DNA of 64,000 nucleotides from Thiohalophilus sp. (GCF_034521165.1 NZ_JAXHMV010000013.1:62001-126000); one strand, 5' to 3'; counted from the first letter of the stretch, positions 49,754 through 59,230 are shown. Notes: a model not told the origin generated them from the letters alone. Program-made: numbers and translations.

Positions 49754-51268
49754 ATGGCTATGGCAACAAAGCAAGACACTGAATCGGGCAAGACCGGCCT
49801 GCCGGATATCCGTGACCACACTGCGACTCCCCGCATCGACTCGCCGGTCGCCGCGACCGGTATTGAAGGCTTCGACTTCATCATGCGCGGCGGCCTGCCC
49901 GCTGCCCGCCCCACCCTGCTGCGCGGCGGACCCGGCACCGGCAAGACGGTCATCAGCCTGAGTTTTCTGTGTCATGGCCTGGACACCGGCGAACCCGGCG
50001 TAGTGGTCACCTTCGATGAATCGCCGCAGGCCCTGATCCGGCACACCGATGCTTTGGGCCTGAACCTGAGGAGGCATATCGAGGCCGGCCGGGCGCGCAT
50101 TCTGGACATGCGTCCCGATCGCGATGAAATGACGAGCGGGGAAACACTGGAATTAAGCGCCATCCTGGCCCGCATCGATCATGCCATTGAAGAGACCGGC
50201 GCCCGAAGACTGGTGATCGATGCCATCGACGGCCTGGAAGGCGCCTTCATCGGCGCCGAGAAAAGCCTGCAGTTCGAATTGCGCCGCGTCTTCGACTGGA
50301 TCCGCGAACGGCAAACCACCACGTTGATTAACATAAGTGAACACGGTGACTTCAACCGGTGCTACGGCATCGAGGACTACATCGCCGACTGCGTCATCGC
50401 GCTCAAGCAGGAGATCACCGAACGCGTCATGATCCGCCTGCTGCGGGTGGTCAAGCGCCGCGGCGGCGGCCACGGCACCAATGAGTTCCCCTATCTCATC
50501 GACCATGAAGGCATCTTCGTAATGCCGCTGACCGCCACGCGCCTGCACGCCAGTCCCACCAGCGAGCGGTTATCCACCGGCATCCCCGGCCTTGACGGCA
50601 TGCTCGGCGGGGAAGGCATTTACCGGGGCGTGACGGCCATGTATTCCGGCCAGTCCGGCACCGGCAAGACTACATTCGCCGCTTGCTTCGCCCGCGCCGC
50701 CTGCGAGCGCGGCGAGGATGTACTCTACCTGAGCTTCGAGGAAGGGGACGATGAACTCATGCGCAACCAGCGCAGCGTCGGCATTGACCTGAGAGCCCAT
50801 CTCGACACACCCCGGGGCAGAGGGCGGCTGGTGCTGGAACCCATGCTGGCGGCGGAGACGGGCTGGGAGGAGCATTTGTTGCGGATACTGCGAGCGGTAC
50901 ATCAGCACCAGCCCGCCATCGTGATTCTGGACCCGCTCAGCGCCCTGAGCCACAAGCTGGTCGGCGCCAACAGCACGGCCATGGTGCTGCGCCTGCTGTC
51001 GCTGCTCAGGGTCGAGGGCGTGACGACGGTGGCCACGGAACTGCTGACGGACAACAGCGGTGGTGAGAGCACGCTCGGCATCTCGTCGGCCATCGACATG
51101 TGGATCAAACTGCGCCGCGAGGAACGCGACTATACGCTGCACCGGCTGCTGACAGTCGTCAAATCCCGTGGCATGCCCACCGCGGATTACGTCAACGAAT
51201 ACACCCTGAGCGATCAGGGAGTGGTCACCCGGGGCCGGCCCGGCACGCAGGGAGCGGAACAATCATGA
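49754..51268 (+). CDS. kaiC: KaiC-family double-RecA ATPase/autokinase
   Basis: 504 aa with two KaiC domains. CI: Walker A GGPGTGKT (58-65), the catalytic acidic pair reduced to Asp88-Glu89 (TFDES), VIDAIDGLEG Walker B. CII: Walker A GQSGTGKT (299-306), an intact Glu329-Glu330 (SFEEGDDE), ILDPLSAL Walker B. The residues aligning with the cyanobacterial phosphosites Ser431/Thr432 are Ser444-Ser445 in LGISSAIDMW, so CII autophosphorylation is feasible on two serines. ATG at 49754 (or 49760). Its stop overlaps kaiB by ATGA, and kaiA is absent. In bacteria without KaiA, KaiBC acts as an hourglass-type timer or stress regulator; here the downstream genes turn over c-di-GMP. Confidence 0.92.
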   Translation: MAMATKQDTESGKTGLPDIRDHTATPRIDSPVAATGIEGFDFIMRGGLPAARPTLLRGGPGTGKTVISLSFLCHGLDTGEPGVVVTFDESPQALIRHTDALGLNLRRHIEAGRARILDMRPDRDEMTSGETLELSAILARIDHAIEETGARRLVIDAIDGLEGAFIGAEKSLQFELRRVFDWIRERQTTTLINISEHGDFNRCYGIEDYIADCVIALKQEITERVMIRLLRVVKRRGGGHGTNEFPYLIDHEGIFVMPLTATRLHASPTSERLSTGIPGLDGMLGGEGIYRGVTAMYSGQSGTGKTTFAACFARAACERGEDVLYLSFEEGDDELMRNQRSVGIDLRAHLDTPRGRGRLVLEPMLAAETGWEEHLLRILRAVHQHQPAIVILDPLSALSHKLVGANSTAMVLRLLSLLRVEGVTTVATELLTDNSGGESTLGISSAIDMWIKLRREERDYTLHRLLTVVKSRGMPTADYVNEYTLSDQGVVTRGRPGTQGAEQS

Positions 51269-51546
51269 CCACCATCGTTCTGCGTCTCTACATCGCCGGC
51301 AAGACCGCCACGGCCGAACGCGCCATCAATAATTTACGCAGAATCACCGCCGATCTTGAGGAACACGGACAACGAGTGGACGTCGAAGTGATCGATATCC
51401 TGGAACGGCCGCAACTGGCCGAAGACGAGCGCATCCTGGCCACGCCCGTGGTCATCAAGAAGCTGCCGGAGCCGTTACGACGCATTGTCGGCGACCTATC
51501 GGAGCTGGACAAGGTGCTCATTGGCCTCGATCTCAAGGAGCACTGA
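51265..51546 (+). CDS. kaiB: KaiB-like thioredoxin-fold protein
   Basis: 93 aa. It opens TTIVLRLYIAGKTATAERAI and continues VDVEVIDILERPQLAEDERI and ATPVVIKKLPEPLRRIVGDL, the KaiB signature with the fold-switching C-terminal half. KaiB binds the KaiC CI ring during the cycle. The ATG lies in the kaiC stop (ATGA) and its own stop overlaps the next gene (TGATG), so all are translated as one coupled unit. Confidence 0.93.
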   Translation: MTTIVLRLYIAGKTATAERAINNLRRITADLEEHGQRVDVEVIDILERPQLAEDERILATPVVIKKLPEPLRRIVGDLSELDKVLIGLDLKEH

Positions 51547-52736
51547 TGTTTCCGGACGAGGCGGCATTCCGGTCTCTGGTCGAACAGTCCAGCGACACGA
51601 TTCTGCTGCTCGATCCCGCCGGTACTGTTGCCTACGCCAACCCCGCCGCCGAGCAACTTTTCGGCCGTCCCCTGGCCAATCTGATTGGAGAGGAATTCGG
51701 CGGTATCTCCACGGCCGAGGAACAATCCGATATCTATATCCCGCATCCCCAGCGTGGAAACGTGGCGACCAATGCCCGCAGCACGACTATACGGCTGGAT
51801 GATATTCCCTATACCGCCGTCTATCTGCGCGATATCAGCGAGCGCGTCCAGGCGGAGGAACGGCTGCGGCAATCTTCCGTCGCCCTGGACGCCATCGATC
51901 AGGGCCTGATGATCACCCGGCCGGATACCACCATCGTCGCCGTCAACCCGGCCTTCACCACGATTACCGGCTACACGGAGGAGGAGGCCCTGGGGCATAC
52001 CCCGGAACTGCAGCGGACGGGACGGCAGGAAGATGAAGAGAGCTTTTCGGAAATGAGGCGCATCCTGGAGCGCGAGGGGCACTGGACGGGCGCGCTGCGG
52101 CGACGCCGCAAGAACGGCGAGATATACCAGGAGTGGCTGAGCATCAGCCCCGTCCACCGCGATAACGGCAATTTGATTTATTACGTCGCTATCTTCTCGG
52201 ACATGACCGCCATCAACGAGTTGCGGCAGCTTGCTCATCACGACTATCTCACCGGTCTCTTCAATCGTGCCGCCCTGCAACAGCATCTGGATGAGGAAAT
52301 GGGCCGCACAGCGCGCTACGGCGACGTGTTTTCCCTCATCATGTTCGATCTCGATCACTTCAAGGCGATCAACGACCGCCACGGACATGACGCGGGGGAC
52401 CGGGTTCTGCAGCAGGTGGCCGAACTGACCCTGGACGAGGTGCGCGACATCGACATCACGGCGCGCTGGGGCGGCGAGGAGTTCATGATCCTGCTGCCGG
52501 CGACGGACGGTGACCAGGCGCAGGTCCTGGCCGAACGTATTCGAAAGCGAATAGCTCGTACCGCGTTTGCGGAGGCGGGATACATCACCATCAGCCTGGG
52601 CATCGCCGAAATACCTGCGGGCGAATCCCTGCAGGATATGATCCTGCGCGTGGACCAGGCCCTCTACAAGGCCAAGGAAACCCGCAACCGCTCTGAAATG
52701 GCCCGGAAACCCGGGCCCCGGGAAGCTTCCAGATGA
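51546..52736 (+). CDS. diguanylate cyclase with two PAS domains
   Basis: 396 aa, no membrane helix, cytoplasmic. PAS1 about 5-100 (DTILLLDPAGTVAYANPAAE), PAS2 about 105-225 (ITRPDTTIVAVNPAFTTITG), GGDEF domain about 230-385 with active GGEEF at 309-313 and the inhibitory RxxD site R300-D303 exactly five residues before it. It should make c-di-GMP with product feedback. It sits third in kaiC-kaiB-DGC-PDE with stop/start overlaps on both sides, pointing to output or input coupling with the Kai pair. Confidence 0.9.
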   Translation: MFPDEAAFRSLVEQSSDTILLLDPAGTVAYANPAAEQLFGRPLANLIGEEFGGISTAEEQSDIYIPHPQRGNVATNARSTTIRLDDIPYTAVYLRDISERVQAEERLRQSSVALDAIDQGLMITRPDTTIVAVNPAFTTITGYTEEEALGHTPELQRTGRQEDEESFSEMRRILEREGHWTGALRRRRKNGEIYQEWLSISPVHRDNGNLIYYVAIFSDMTAINELRQLAHHDYLTGLFNRAALQQHLDEEMGRTARYGDVFSLIMFDLDHFKAINDRHGHDAGDRVLQQVAELTLDEVRDIDITARWGGEEFMILLPATDGDQAQVLAERIRKRIARTAFAEAGYITISLGIAEIPAGESLQDMILRVDQALYKAKETRNRSEMARKPGPREASR

Positions 52737-55324
52737 AACCGGGCGCCGCAACCTTCCGGCATCTGGTGGAAGATGCCAGCGATACCGTGCTCGTGCTCGA
52801 CGCCGACGGCATCATCGTCTATGCCAACCCCGCTACTGAATTATTATTCGGACGGCCTGTTGCTGAATTGCCGGGGCAATCATTCGGACACGTCATCACG
52901 ACCGACAAGCCCGCCGAAATCCAGATCATCCATCCCCGGCGGGGCACGATCACCGCCGATGTCCGCAGTTCCCGCACCACTTTGTCGAAGCAAGTCTACG
53001 ATATTGTTTATCTGCGCGACGTCACCGAGCGCAAGCTTAATGAACTGGCTCTGCTGGAAACGTCGCAAAAATTGCGAGAACGGATCAAGGAACAGACCTG
53101 CGTCCGTCATGTTGCCGATATACTGCTTAATGCCGAAGATCCGCTGGAGGAAATGCTGCAGAGTGTGGCCGATGTTCTTCCTCCCAGCTGGCAGTATCCG
53201 GAAATCGCGGCGGCAAGAATCGTCTTTGATGGCCGCGCGTATACCAGCAAGGGCTTTCACCAATCCGCCTGGCAACAGTGGGAAGATATCATCGTGAGTG
53301 ACCGTAACGCGGGCACGGTCGAAATCTGCTATCTCGATGAACGTCCCGAAGCGGATGAAGGCCCGTTTCTCAAGGAAGAACGGGAGCTCCTGAAGCAGGT
53401 CGCCCTTAAGGTCGGCGAGGCCATTGAACGGAAACGGGCAAAAGAGGCATTGCTCAGGCTCAACCGTGCGCTGCGCGTGCAAAGTGCCGGGGATTCGGAG
53501 CTCATCCATGCAAAAGAGGAACCCGCCCTGCTCGACGTCGTCTGCCGGTTATGCGTGGGCCTGGGCGGCTACAGCCTGGCCTGGGTCGGGTTCAAACAGG
53601 AAGACGAGGCCAAGAGCGTGCAGCCGGTGGCGCAGGCCGGGTTTGAAGCCGGCTATCTGGAAAGTGTCCGCATCAGCTGGTCGGAAGAAGGGCGCGGCCT
53701 CGGACCCACCGGGCGGGCGATCCGTACCGGTGAGCCTCAGATCAGCCAGAACATTTCCACTGATCCGAGCATGACACCGTGGCGCGACGAGGCGTGCCGG
53801 CGCGACTACCAGTCTTCAATCGCGCTGCCGCTCAAGGATTCGGCAGGTATTGCATTCGGGGCGTTGATGATTTATGCCAACGAACCGGAAGCCTTCGATG
53901 ACGAAGAACTTCGTTTATTGACGGAACTGGCCGACGATCTTGCCTTCGGCATTGTCACCCTGCGCGCACAGGTACAACACAGACTCGCCGAGGAACGCAT
54001 CGAGTATCTCGCCTATTTCGATGAACTGACCGATCTGCCCAACAGTAACCGGCTGATGGAAACACTGAAGCGAACCGTCGACGCATTGCCTGCCGGGCAA
54101 CAGTGCGCCCTGCTGACCCTGAACGTGACCCGCTTCGGCGAAATCCAGGCCGGCATCGGGGTGCGGCAGGCGAACGAACTGCTGCAGCAGATCGCGAGTC
54201 GCCTCCGTGACGCCCTGCGTGAAGGCGAGATGCTGGCGCGGATCGGCGGCGACGAATTCGCGGTTTTACTGAGCGAAGGTGGCCTCGATAATGCGCGGGA
54301 TTGTGTACGGCGTATCGAGCGGTTATTGGGCGAACCCTTCCGGCAGGCGGGTATCCCCATCAGCATCCAGATGCGTGCCGGCGCGGCGCTGGCACCCGAT
54401 CATGGACTGGACCCCGAGGCCCTGATGCTGCGCAGCGCTACGGCGATGCGGCACGCAAAATCGAACGGAACAGTATTTGAACTGTACAGCGGGCCGACGG
54501 AATCGGAGACCCCGCGTTACCTGACGCTTATTTCGGAACTGCACACGGCCATCGTGGAAAACCAGTTCGTGCTGCATTACCAACCCCGGGTGGATATCGG
54601 TACGGGCAGGATCGCCGGTGTCGAAGCCCTGGTCCGCTGGCGGCATCCCGAACAGGGCTTGATGCCCCCGGCCGAATTCATCGCCATCGCGGAACAAACC
54701 GGGCTCATCGACCCGCTGACCTACCTGGTTCTGGAGGACGCTGTGCAGCAGTGCCGCTCGTGGAGCGATCAGGGCTTCGAAATGCCGGTGGCGGTCAATA
54801 TTTCCGTGAACAGTCTCCACGATCCCGATTTCCTGGACCGGATCGACGCGATGCTGGACGCCTGGAAGGTCAACCCGGCGTTATTGCAGCTGGAGATCAC
54901 CGAATCCACTCTGATGAAGGAGCCGGCCAAGGTCGAGGAGCTGATAAACCGGCTCAAGGAACGCGGCATCGTGGTCGCCATCGATGACTTCGGCACCGGC
55001 TATTCGTCCCTGAGTTACGTGGCGAGCCTGCCCATTCATTCGCTGAAGATCGACCGCTCCTTCGTCATCCGGATGCTGGAATCCCCGCGCACGCGCAGCG
55101 TGGTGGTGGCAACCATTTTGCTGGCCCATTCCCTCGGCCTCAGAACCGTGGCCGAAGGCGTCGACGCCGGTGAACAGGTCGAAGCGCTGCATGAGATGGG
55201 TTGCACGGAAATCCAGGGCTACTATTTCTCCCGGCCGGTTGAAGCGGTGCAACTGCGCCGCTGGGTGGAAGCCTTCTCGCTGGAGAATTATGCGTTAAAG
55301 CTTCCCGCCATGGAGAAAAGGTGA
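52733..55324 (+). CDS. PAS-GAF-GGDEF-EAL c-di-GMP protein
   Basis: 863 aa, soluble. PAS1 about 5-100 is closely similar in plan to PAS1 of the previous protein; a middle region (115-240) and a GAF domain (about 260-430, LLDVVCRLCVGLGGYSLAWV) follow; GGDEF about 440-600 keeps GGDEF, but the upstream I-site reads RxxE (REGE). EAL about 610-855 is complete: EALVRWRHP, VNISVNS, LEITEST, DDFGTGYSSLSYV, KIDRSFV and AEGVDAGEQ...EIQGYYFSRP. It is probably a phosphodiesterase with a regulatory or active cyclase. Overlaps the DGC gene by ATGA; the last codons run into a 34-bp tandem repeat. Confidence 0.9.
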   Translation: MKPGAATFRHLVEDASDTVLVLDADGIIVYANPATELLFGRPVAELPGQSFGHVITTDKPAEIQIIHPRRGTITADVRSSRTTLSKQVYDIVYLRDVTERKLNELALLETSQKLRERIKEQTCVRHVADILLNAEDPLEEMLQSVADVLPPSWQYPEIAAARIVFDGRAYTSKGFHQSAWQQWEDIIVSDRNAGTVEICYLDERPEADEGPFLKEERELLKQVALKVGEAIERKRAKEALLRLNRALRVQSAGDSELIHAKEEPALLDVVCRLCVGLGGYSLAWVGFKQEDEAKSVQPVAQAGFEAGYLESVRISWSEEGRGLGPTGRAIRTGEPQISQNISTDPSMTPWRDEACRRDYQSSIALPLKDSAGIAFGALMIYANEPEAFDDEELRLLTELADDLAFGIVTLRAQVQHRLAEERIEYLAYFDELTDLPNSNRLMETLKRTVDALPAGQQCALLTLNVTRFGEIQAGIGVRQANELLQQIASRLRDALREGEMLARIGGDEFAVLLSEGGLDNARDCVRRIERLLGEPFRQAGIPISIQMRAGAALAPDHGLDPEALMLRSATAMRHAKSNGTVFELYSGPTESETPRYLTLISELHTAIVENQFVLHYQPRVDIGTGRIAGVEALVRWRHPEQGLMPPAEFIAIAEQTGLIDPLTYLVLEDAVQQCRSWSDQGFEMPVAVNISVNSLHDPDFLDRIDAMLDAWKVNPALLQLEITESTLMKEPAKVEELINRLKERGIVVAIDDFGTGYSSLSYVASLPIHSLKIDRSFVIRMLESPRTRSVVVATILLAHSLGLRTVAEGVDAGEQVEALHEMGCTEIQGYYFSRPVEAVQLRRWVEAFSLENYALKLPAMEKR

Positions 55325-55378
55325 CAGATTTATTTTCGGCTGATTGGAGAAAAGGTGACAGATTTATTTTCGGCTGAT
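55311..55378. repeat. perfect 34-bp tandem repeat, two copies, at the operon end
   Basis: Copies 55311-55344 and 55345-55378 are identical (tggagaaaaggtgacagatt followed by tattttcggctgat). The first copy encodes the last codons and stop of the GGDEF-EAL gene, so the array arose by duplication of the gene's 3' end or by arrival of a repeat carrying a stop. Confidence 0.9.
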
Positions 55379-55455
55379 AATCAGGCGAGTTGGTTAACCT
55401 GCATCGGAATGTAAATTTTACGTGATCGCGATGATGGCATCGTGAAGGACAGGAC

Positions 55456-55905
55456 ATGGATGAGATAGAGTATGCCGGTTTCTGGATCAGGGTCGGCGCG
55501 GCGTTGATTGATTCGGTGCTGGTGATGATTATCATCGTGCCAATTTTAAACGCTGTTTATGGGCCGGGTTACTGGATGAGCGAGGAGCTGGTGCATGGTG
55601 GATGGGATGTGTTGCTGAATTATATCTTCCCGGCGGTCGCCGTGATTGTTTTCTGGATCTACAAGTCCGCCACGCCGGGTAAGATGGCTTTGCGGTTGAA
55701 GATTGTTGATGCCAGGACGGGTGGGAAGCCGACGATGGGGCAGTTTATCGGGCGTTATCTGGGCTATTACGTTTCGACCATTCCCTTGTTGCTCGGATTG
55801 ATCTGGGTGGGAATTGACAGAAGAAAACAGGGTTGGCACGACAAGCTGGCCGGGACGGTGGTGATCCGGGATAACCGGAAGGAGCCGGTCAGGTTTGAGG
55901 GGTAG
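55456..55905 (+). CDS. RDD family membrane protein
   Basis: 149 aa. GFWIRVGAALIDSVLVMIII is the RDD N-terminal Arg/Asp motif in the first helix. Further helices lie near 50-70 (YIFPAVAVIVFWIY) and 108-125 (YLGYYVSTIPLLLGLIW), with PGKMALRLKIVDARTGG between them. RDD proteins are small membrane proteins of unclear function, in some species linked to Na+ homeostasis or transport. AGGACAGGAC precedes the ATG. Confidence 0.85.
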   Translation: MDEIEYAGFWIRVGAALIDSVLVMIIIVPILNAVYGPGYWMSEELVHGGWDVLLNYIFPAVAVIVFWIYKSATPGKMALRLKIVDARTGGKPTMGQFIGRYLGYYVSTIPLLLGLIWVGIDRRKQGWHDKLAGTVVIRDNRKEPVRFEG

Positions 55906-56459
55906 ATTCGGAGTTCGACGGGCAGTCAATAGTGTGGTTTATTTGTAAAGCAGCATTACATTGATAAGTATATATTCTTCCGTTGCCTGTTTATCGAATC
56001 AGTGCAACACCGGATGCTGTATTCAAAAAAAACAGTGTTACATACCAGTGCATAGATTGTATTGTGAACAAATGTGCTGATTTGGTAGTGTTGCGCCCAG
56101 GCAGATATGTTGAGTCTTATTTGGGTGTTTAAGGTTGGAAAACAGGCAATTATTCAAATAACCAATCCAACATATAGGCTTCGCCTATATGCCTCGCAAT
56201 CTGGGCGTCCAGTTTATAGAGATTTACAGTAGTGTAATACGACAATGGGTTGGATGCGTTATACTTTATTTTTCGCCGAATTGTATTAGCTGGAAACTGT
56301 GAAGCGTTTAAATAATACAAAGTTGCTCGAAAATATTTTATTAACCATCAATCTGTCGGCAATAGAGGATAAGAATGTAGGGTATCAATCGACTTAAATA
56401 CCAGGCTGTTATAATTAAAATCACGGAATAGAAAAATATATATTATAAAAGGGATGATA
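55906..56459. other. AT-rich non-coding stretch
   Basis: No supported gene in 554 bases; visibly richer in A and T than the surroundings. It contains a perfect hairpin catataggc-ttc-gcctatatg (56171-56191) without a T-run. It may be the leader of the PhnD-like gene or the edge of acquired DNA. Confidence 0.45.
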
Positions 56460-57281
56460 ATGAAAGGTCGTATTTTTACTTTTGTTTTTGGGTTTTGTTT
56501 TGCTCAAACATTGTTTGCGAATAATGTTCTGATTATGACCGCGCCTCCAGAGGAATCCGAGGCGCATGGTAAACAGCAATATAAAATTACGGCTGAATAT
56601 ATCAGCAGTGTTCTCGGAAAGACTGTCATGTACGAGCATCCCGGAGACTGGATGCGCTACCAGAGACATATTCGAAACGATTATTACGATATTGTGTTTG
56701 ATGGTCCGCATCTGGCTTCCTGGAGAATGGAGCACCTTGGCCACAATATGTTGGTGAGACTGCCGGGTAATCTGCAATATTACTTGTTGACGGCTTCGGA
56801 TAACGAGAAGATCAACTCGCCGGATGATCTGATCGGCAAAAAAGTCTGTGGCATCGCGTCACCCGATCTGTCCACTATGAGTATCCTGGCCTATTTCCGA
56901 AATCCGGCACAGCAGCCGGTAATTCGGGCTATTACTGGTAGTATGGTTGATGTCTATCAATCTTTTCAAAATGGTGACTGTACGGCCTTTGTCGTTCGCA
57001 GGATATTTTATAACAAGCGTCTTAAAGAAGATGAGCAGCAAGATCTGAAGATCGTCTCCCAAACTGAGGAGTTACCCAACCAGGTAATCTCTGTCAGTAA
57101 ACGTATCAACAGCGCTGAACGAGAGAAACTGCAGAAGGCCCTGTTGTCGGATATCGGTACGATGGCAATTCAGCCGACCTTGACGCGTTTTCTGGATAAT
57201 GCCAATGCGTTTGTGCCTGCCAGTAATGCACAATATAAAGGTTATAATCGCCTCCTTGAGGGTGTGATTTTCGGCTGGTGA
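56460..57281 (+). CDS. PhnD-like periplasmic phosphate/phosphonate-binding protein
   Basis: 273 aa; ATG 56460 is preferred because AAAAGGG lies about 7 bases before it, whereas ATG 56454 is too close. A signal peptide (about 1-20, ending LFA-NN) is followed by a type 2 periplasmic-binding fold of the PhnD/phosphate-binding group: YDIVFDGPHLASWR (ligand cleft), DDLIGKKVCGIASPDLSTMS and FQNGDCTAFVVRR. There are no ABC transporter genes adjacent, so it may serve as a stand-alone sensor or scavenging protein. Codon use and AT content are unlike its neighbours, suggesting transfer. Ligand unknown. Confidence 0.75.
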   Translation: MKGRIFTFVFGFCFAQTLFANNVLIMTAPPEESEAHGKQQYKITAEYISSVLGKTVMYEHPGDWMRYQRHIRNDYYDIVFDGPHLASWRMEHLGHNMLVRLPGNLQYYLLTASDNEKINSPDDLIGKKVCGIASPDLSTMSILAYFRNPAQQPVIRAITGSMVDVYQSFQNGDCTAFVVRRIFYNKRLKEDEQQDLKIVSQTEELPNQVISVSKRINSAEREKLQKALLSDIGTMAIQPTLTRFLDNANAFVPASNAQYKGYNRLLEGVIFGW

Positions 57282-57573
57282 CCTGAATGTCGAACAGAGC
57301 CGGATAACCACTGATTTGTGGCAGTACTTTGCTGTCTGTCGAAGCGCTGCCCTTTTGTCTCACCAGATTTCCTGCGGCATCTCAGCCGGATTGTCGGTGC
57401 TGGCGACATCGGGTCTCGTCCCGGTATTGATTCCCCGATCGCGATTCCAGGGTATGTGTTACTTTTACTTTATTTGCAGTTTTGGACCTGCCAAGAAAAA
57501 GCAATATGGATCAGTTGCTTACGCTGACAATAAAATATGGTAGTGTGCTCACAGAATTTATTGAGGTAGTTTC

Positions 57574-59028
57574 ATGGCACAAAATACCCTCTACTGGCAC
57601 GATTACGAAACCTTTGGCACGGATCCGCAGCGGGATCGCCCGGTGCAGTTTGCCGGTATCCGCACGGACGAGGATCTGAATATCATCGGCGAGCCGCTGA
57701 ATATCATGGCCCGGCCGAGCCCGGACAGTCTGCCGCATCCCATGTCGACCCTGATCACCGGGATCACCCCGCAGCAGGCGCTGGAACAGGGGCTGCCCGA
57801 GACCGAGTTTATCAGCCGTATCCTGGCGGAGCTGTCGCAGCCGGGCACCTGTGGTGTGGGTTATAACTCGATCCGGTTCGACGATGAGGTGACCCGCAAT
57901 ACCCTGTATCGCAATCTGTACGATCCCTACGGACGGGAATGGCAGAACAGCAACTCCCGCTGGGATCTGATCGACGTGGTGCGTGCCTGTCATGACCTGC
58001 GTCCGGAGGGGATCAACTGGCCGCAGCGGCAAGATGCCGATCGACCCAGCTACAAACTCGATGAGCTGAGCGTGGCCAATGGCATCGAGCATGGTCAGGC
58101 GCATGACGCACTGGCCGATGTGTATGCCACGCTGGGTATCGCGCGGCTGCTCAAACAGCATCAGCCGAATCTGTTTGATTTTTTCTATCAGTTGCGGCGC
58201 AAGCAGGAAGTACTCAAGTATATCGATCTCAAGGATATGACGCCGATCCTGCATACTTCCGGCATGTATGGCAGTGACCACGGCAATACCCGTATGGTCG
58301 TGCCGATCGCCGCGCACCCCACCAACAAGAACAGCATCATCGTGTTCGATCTGGGCCAGGATCCGTCGCTGCTGCTGGATCACAGCGCCAGGACCCTGGT
58401 CGAACGACTGTATACGGCCAATGACGATCTGCCCGAGGGCGTGGAGCGTCCGGCATTAAAGCAGTTGTTGATCAACAAGTGTCCGGTGATTGCGCCGACT
58501 TCGACGCTGGACGGGGCGGCCGCCAAGCGACTCAATATCGATATCATGAAATGCAAACAGCATCGCCAGACCCTGCTTAATCAGCGTAAGAGCATCGCGC
58601 AGAAACTGGCCAAGATGTTCGAGCCGCGCCAGTTTGAACCGGTCGAGGAGCCCGACCTGATGATTTATGCCGGCGGGTTTTTCGACGACAAGGACAAGGC
58701 GTTGATGCAGCGGATTCACGATACCTCGCCCGAGGAACTGGGCGAGCAGACCTGGAGTTTTGGCGACAAGCGTCTGCCGGAGATGCTGTTTCGCTACCGG
58801 GCGCGCAATTATCCCGAGAGTCTGAGTCCCGATGAGCAGGCCCAGTGGCTGGAGCATTGCCGGGCCCGGCTGGTCGAAGGGGAAGCCGGGTTCCTGAGTT
58901 TCAAGGATTTTTATAGCGAAATCGAGGCATTGCGAAATGACGGGGAACTGGATGCGGGTAAAGCCGGTCTATTAAAGGAAGTGGAATCCTTCGGGCGCGA
59001 GCTGGAGAGCTTTATCAAACAGCAGTGA
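57574..59028 (+). CDS. sbcB: exodeoxyribonuclease I
   Basis: 484 aa. The DEDD exonuclease domain begins LYWHDYETFGTDPQRDRPVQ (ExoI motif with Asp/Glu), with GYNSIRFDDEVTRNTLYRN and GQAHDALADVYATLGIARLL (the last catalytic His/Asp). The SH3-like and C-terminal helical domains of ExoI follow (QKLAKMFEPRQFEPVEEPDL). It degrades single-stranded DNA 3'-5' and is used in recombination and mismatch repair. Length matches the family. The start follows TTGAGGTAG upstream. Confidence 0.95.
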   Translation: MAQNTLYWHDYETFGTDPQRDRPVQFAGIRTDEDLNIIGEPLNIMARPSPDSLPHPMSTLITGITPQQALEQGLPETEFISRILAELSQPGTCGVGYNSIRFDDEVTRNTLYRNLYDPYGREWQNSNSRWDLIDVVRACHDLRPEGINWPQRQDADRPSYKLDELSVANGIEHGQAHDALADVYATLGIARLLKQHQPNLFDFFYQLRRKQEVLKYIDLKDMTPILHTSGMYGSDHGNTRMVVPIAAHPTNKNSIIVFDLGQDPSLLLDHSARTLVERLYTANDDLPEGVERPALKQLLINKCPVIAPTSTLDGAAAKRLNIDIMKCKQHRQTLLNQRKSIAQKLAKMFEPRQFEPVEEPDLMIYAGGFFDDKDKALMQRIHDTSPEELGEQTWSFGDKRLPEMLFRYRARNYPESLSPDEQAQWLEHCRARLVEGEAGFLSFKDFYSEIEALRNDGELDAGKAGLLKEVESFGRELESFIKQQ

Positions 59029-59062
59029 TGGCCCTCCGCGGCCCTTCGCGGCCCTTCGGGCA

Positions 59063-59092
59063 GGGACGAGTTACGAGGTACGAGGTACGAGG
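59063..59092. repeat. solo family-A repeat arm downstream of sbcB
   Basis: cagggacgagttacgaggtacgaggtacga: the same unit as in the mosaics at 16277-16563 and 43080-43275, here without an inverted partner. Confidence 0.65.
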
Positions 59093-59115
59093 ATTTATAG
59101 CTCCCGCCCGAAGGG

Positions 59116-59182
59116 CTGTGGGAGGCGCTTTTAGCGGCGACCTGCCCGGTTCGAGAGTCGCGCCTGAAAGGCCCTCCCACAG
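59116..59182. repeat. ctgtgggag...ctcccacag hairpin repeat
   Basis: ctgtgggagg (59116-59125) and cctcccacag (59173-59182) with paired gcgcttttagcggcgac and gtcgcgcctgaaaggc inner arms: the common gammaproteobacterial tgtgggag-type dispersed palindrome. It ends 48 bases before the msrA start. Confidence 0.8.
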
Positions 59183-59230
59183 AACCCGGGAGTTATTGAC
59201 CCGGAACCTGTCCATGCAGAGGTGAACACC

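Noticed and set aside
57316..57543. Small open frames between the PhnD-like gene and sbcB
   Set aside because: Two overlapping frames of equal length with no family match and no ribosome binding site.
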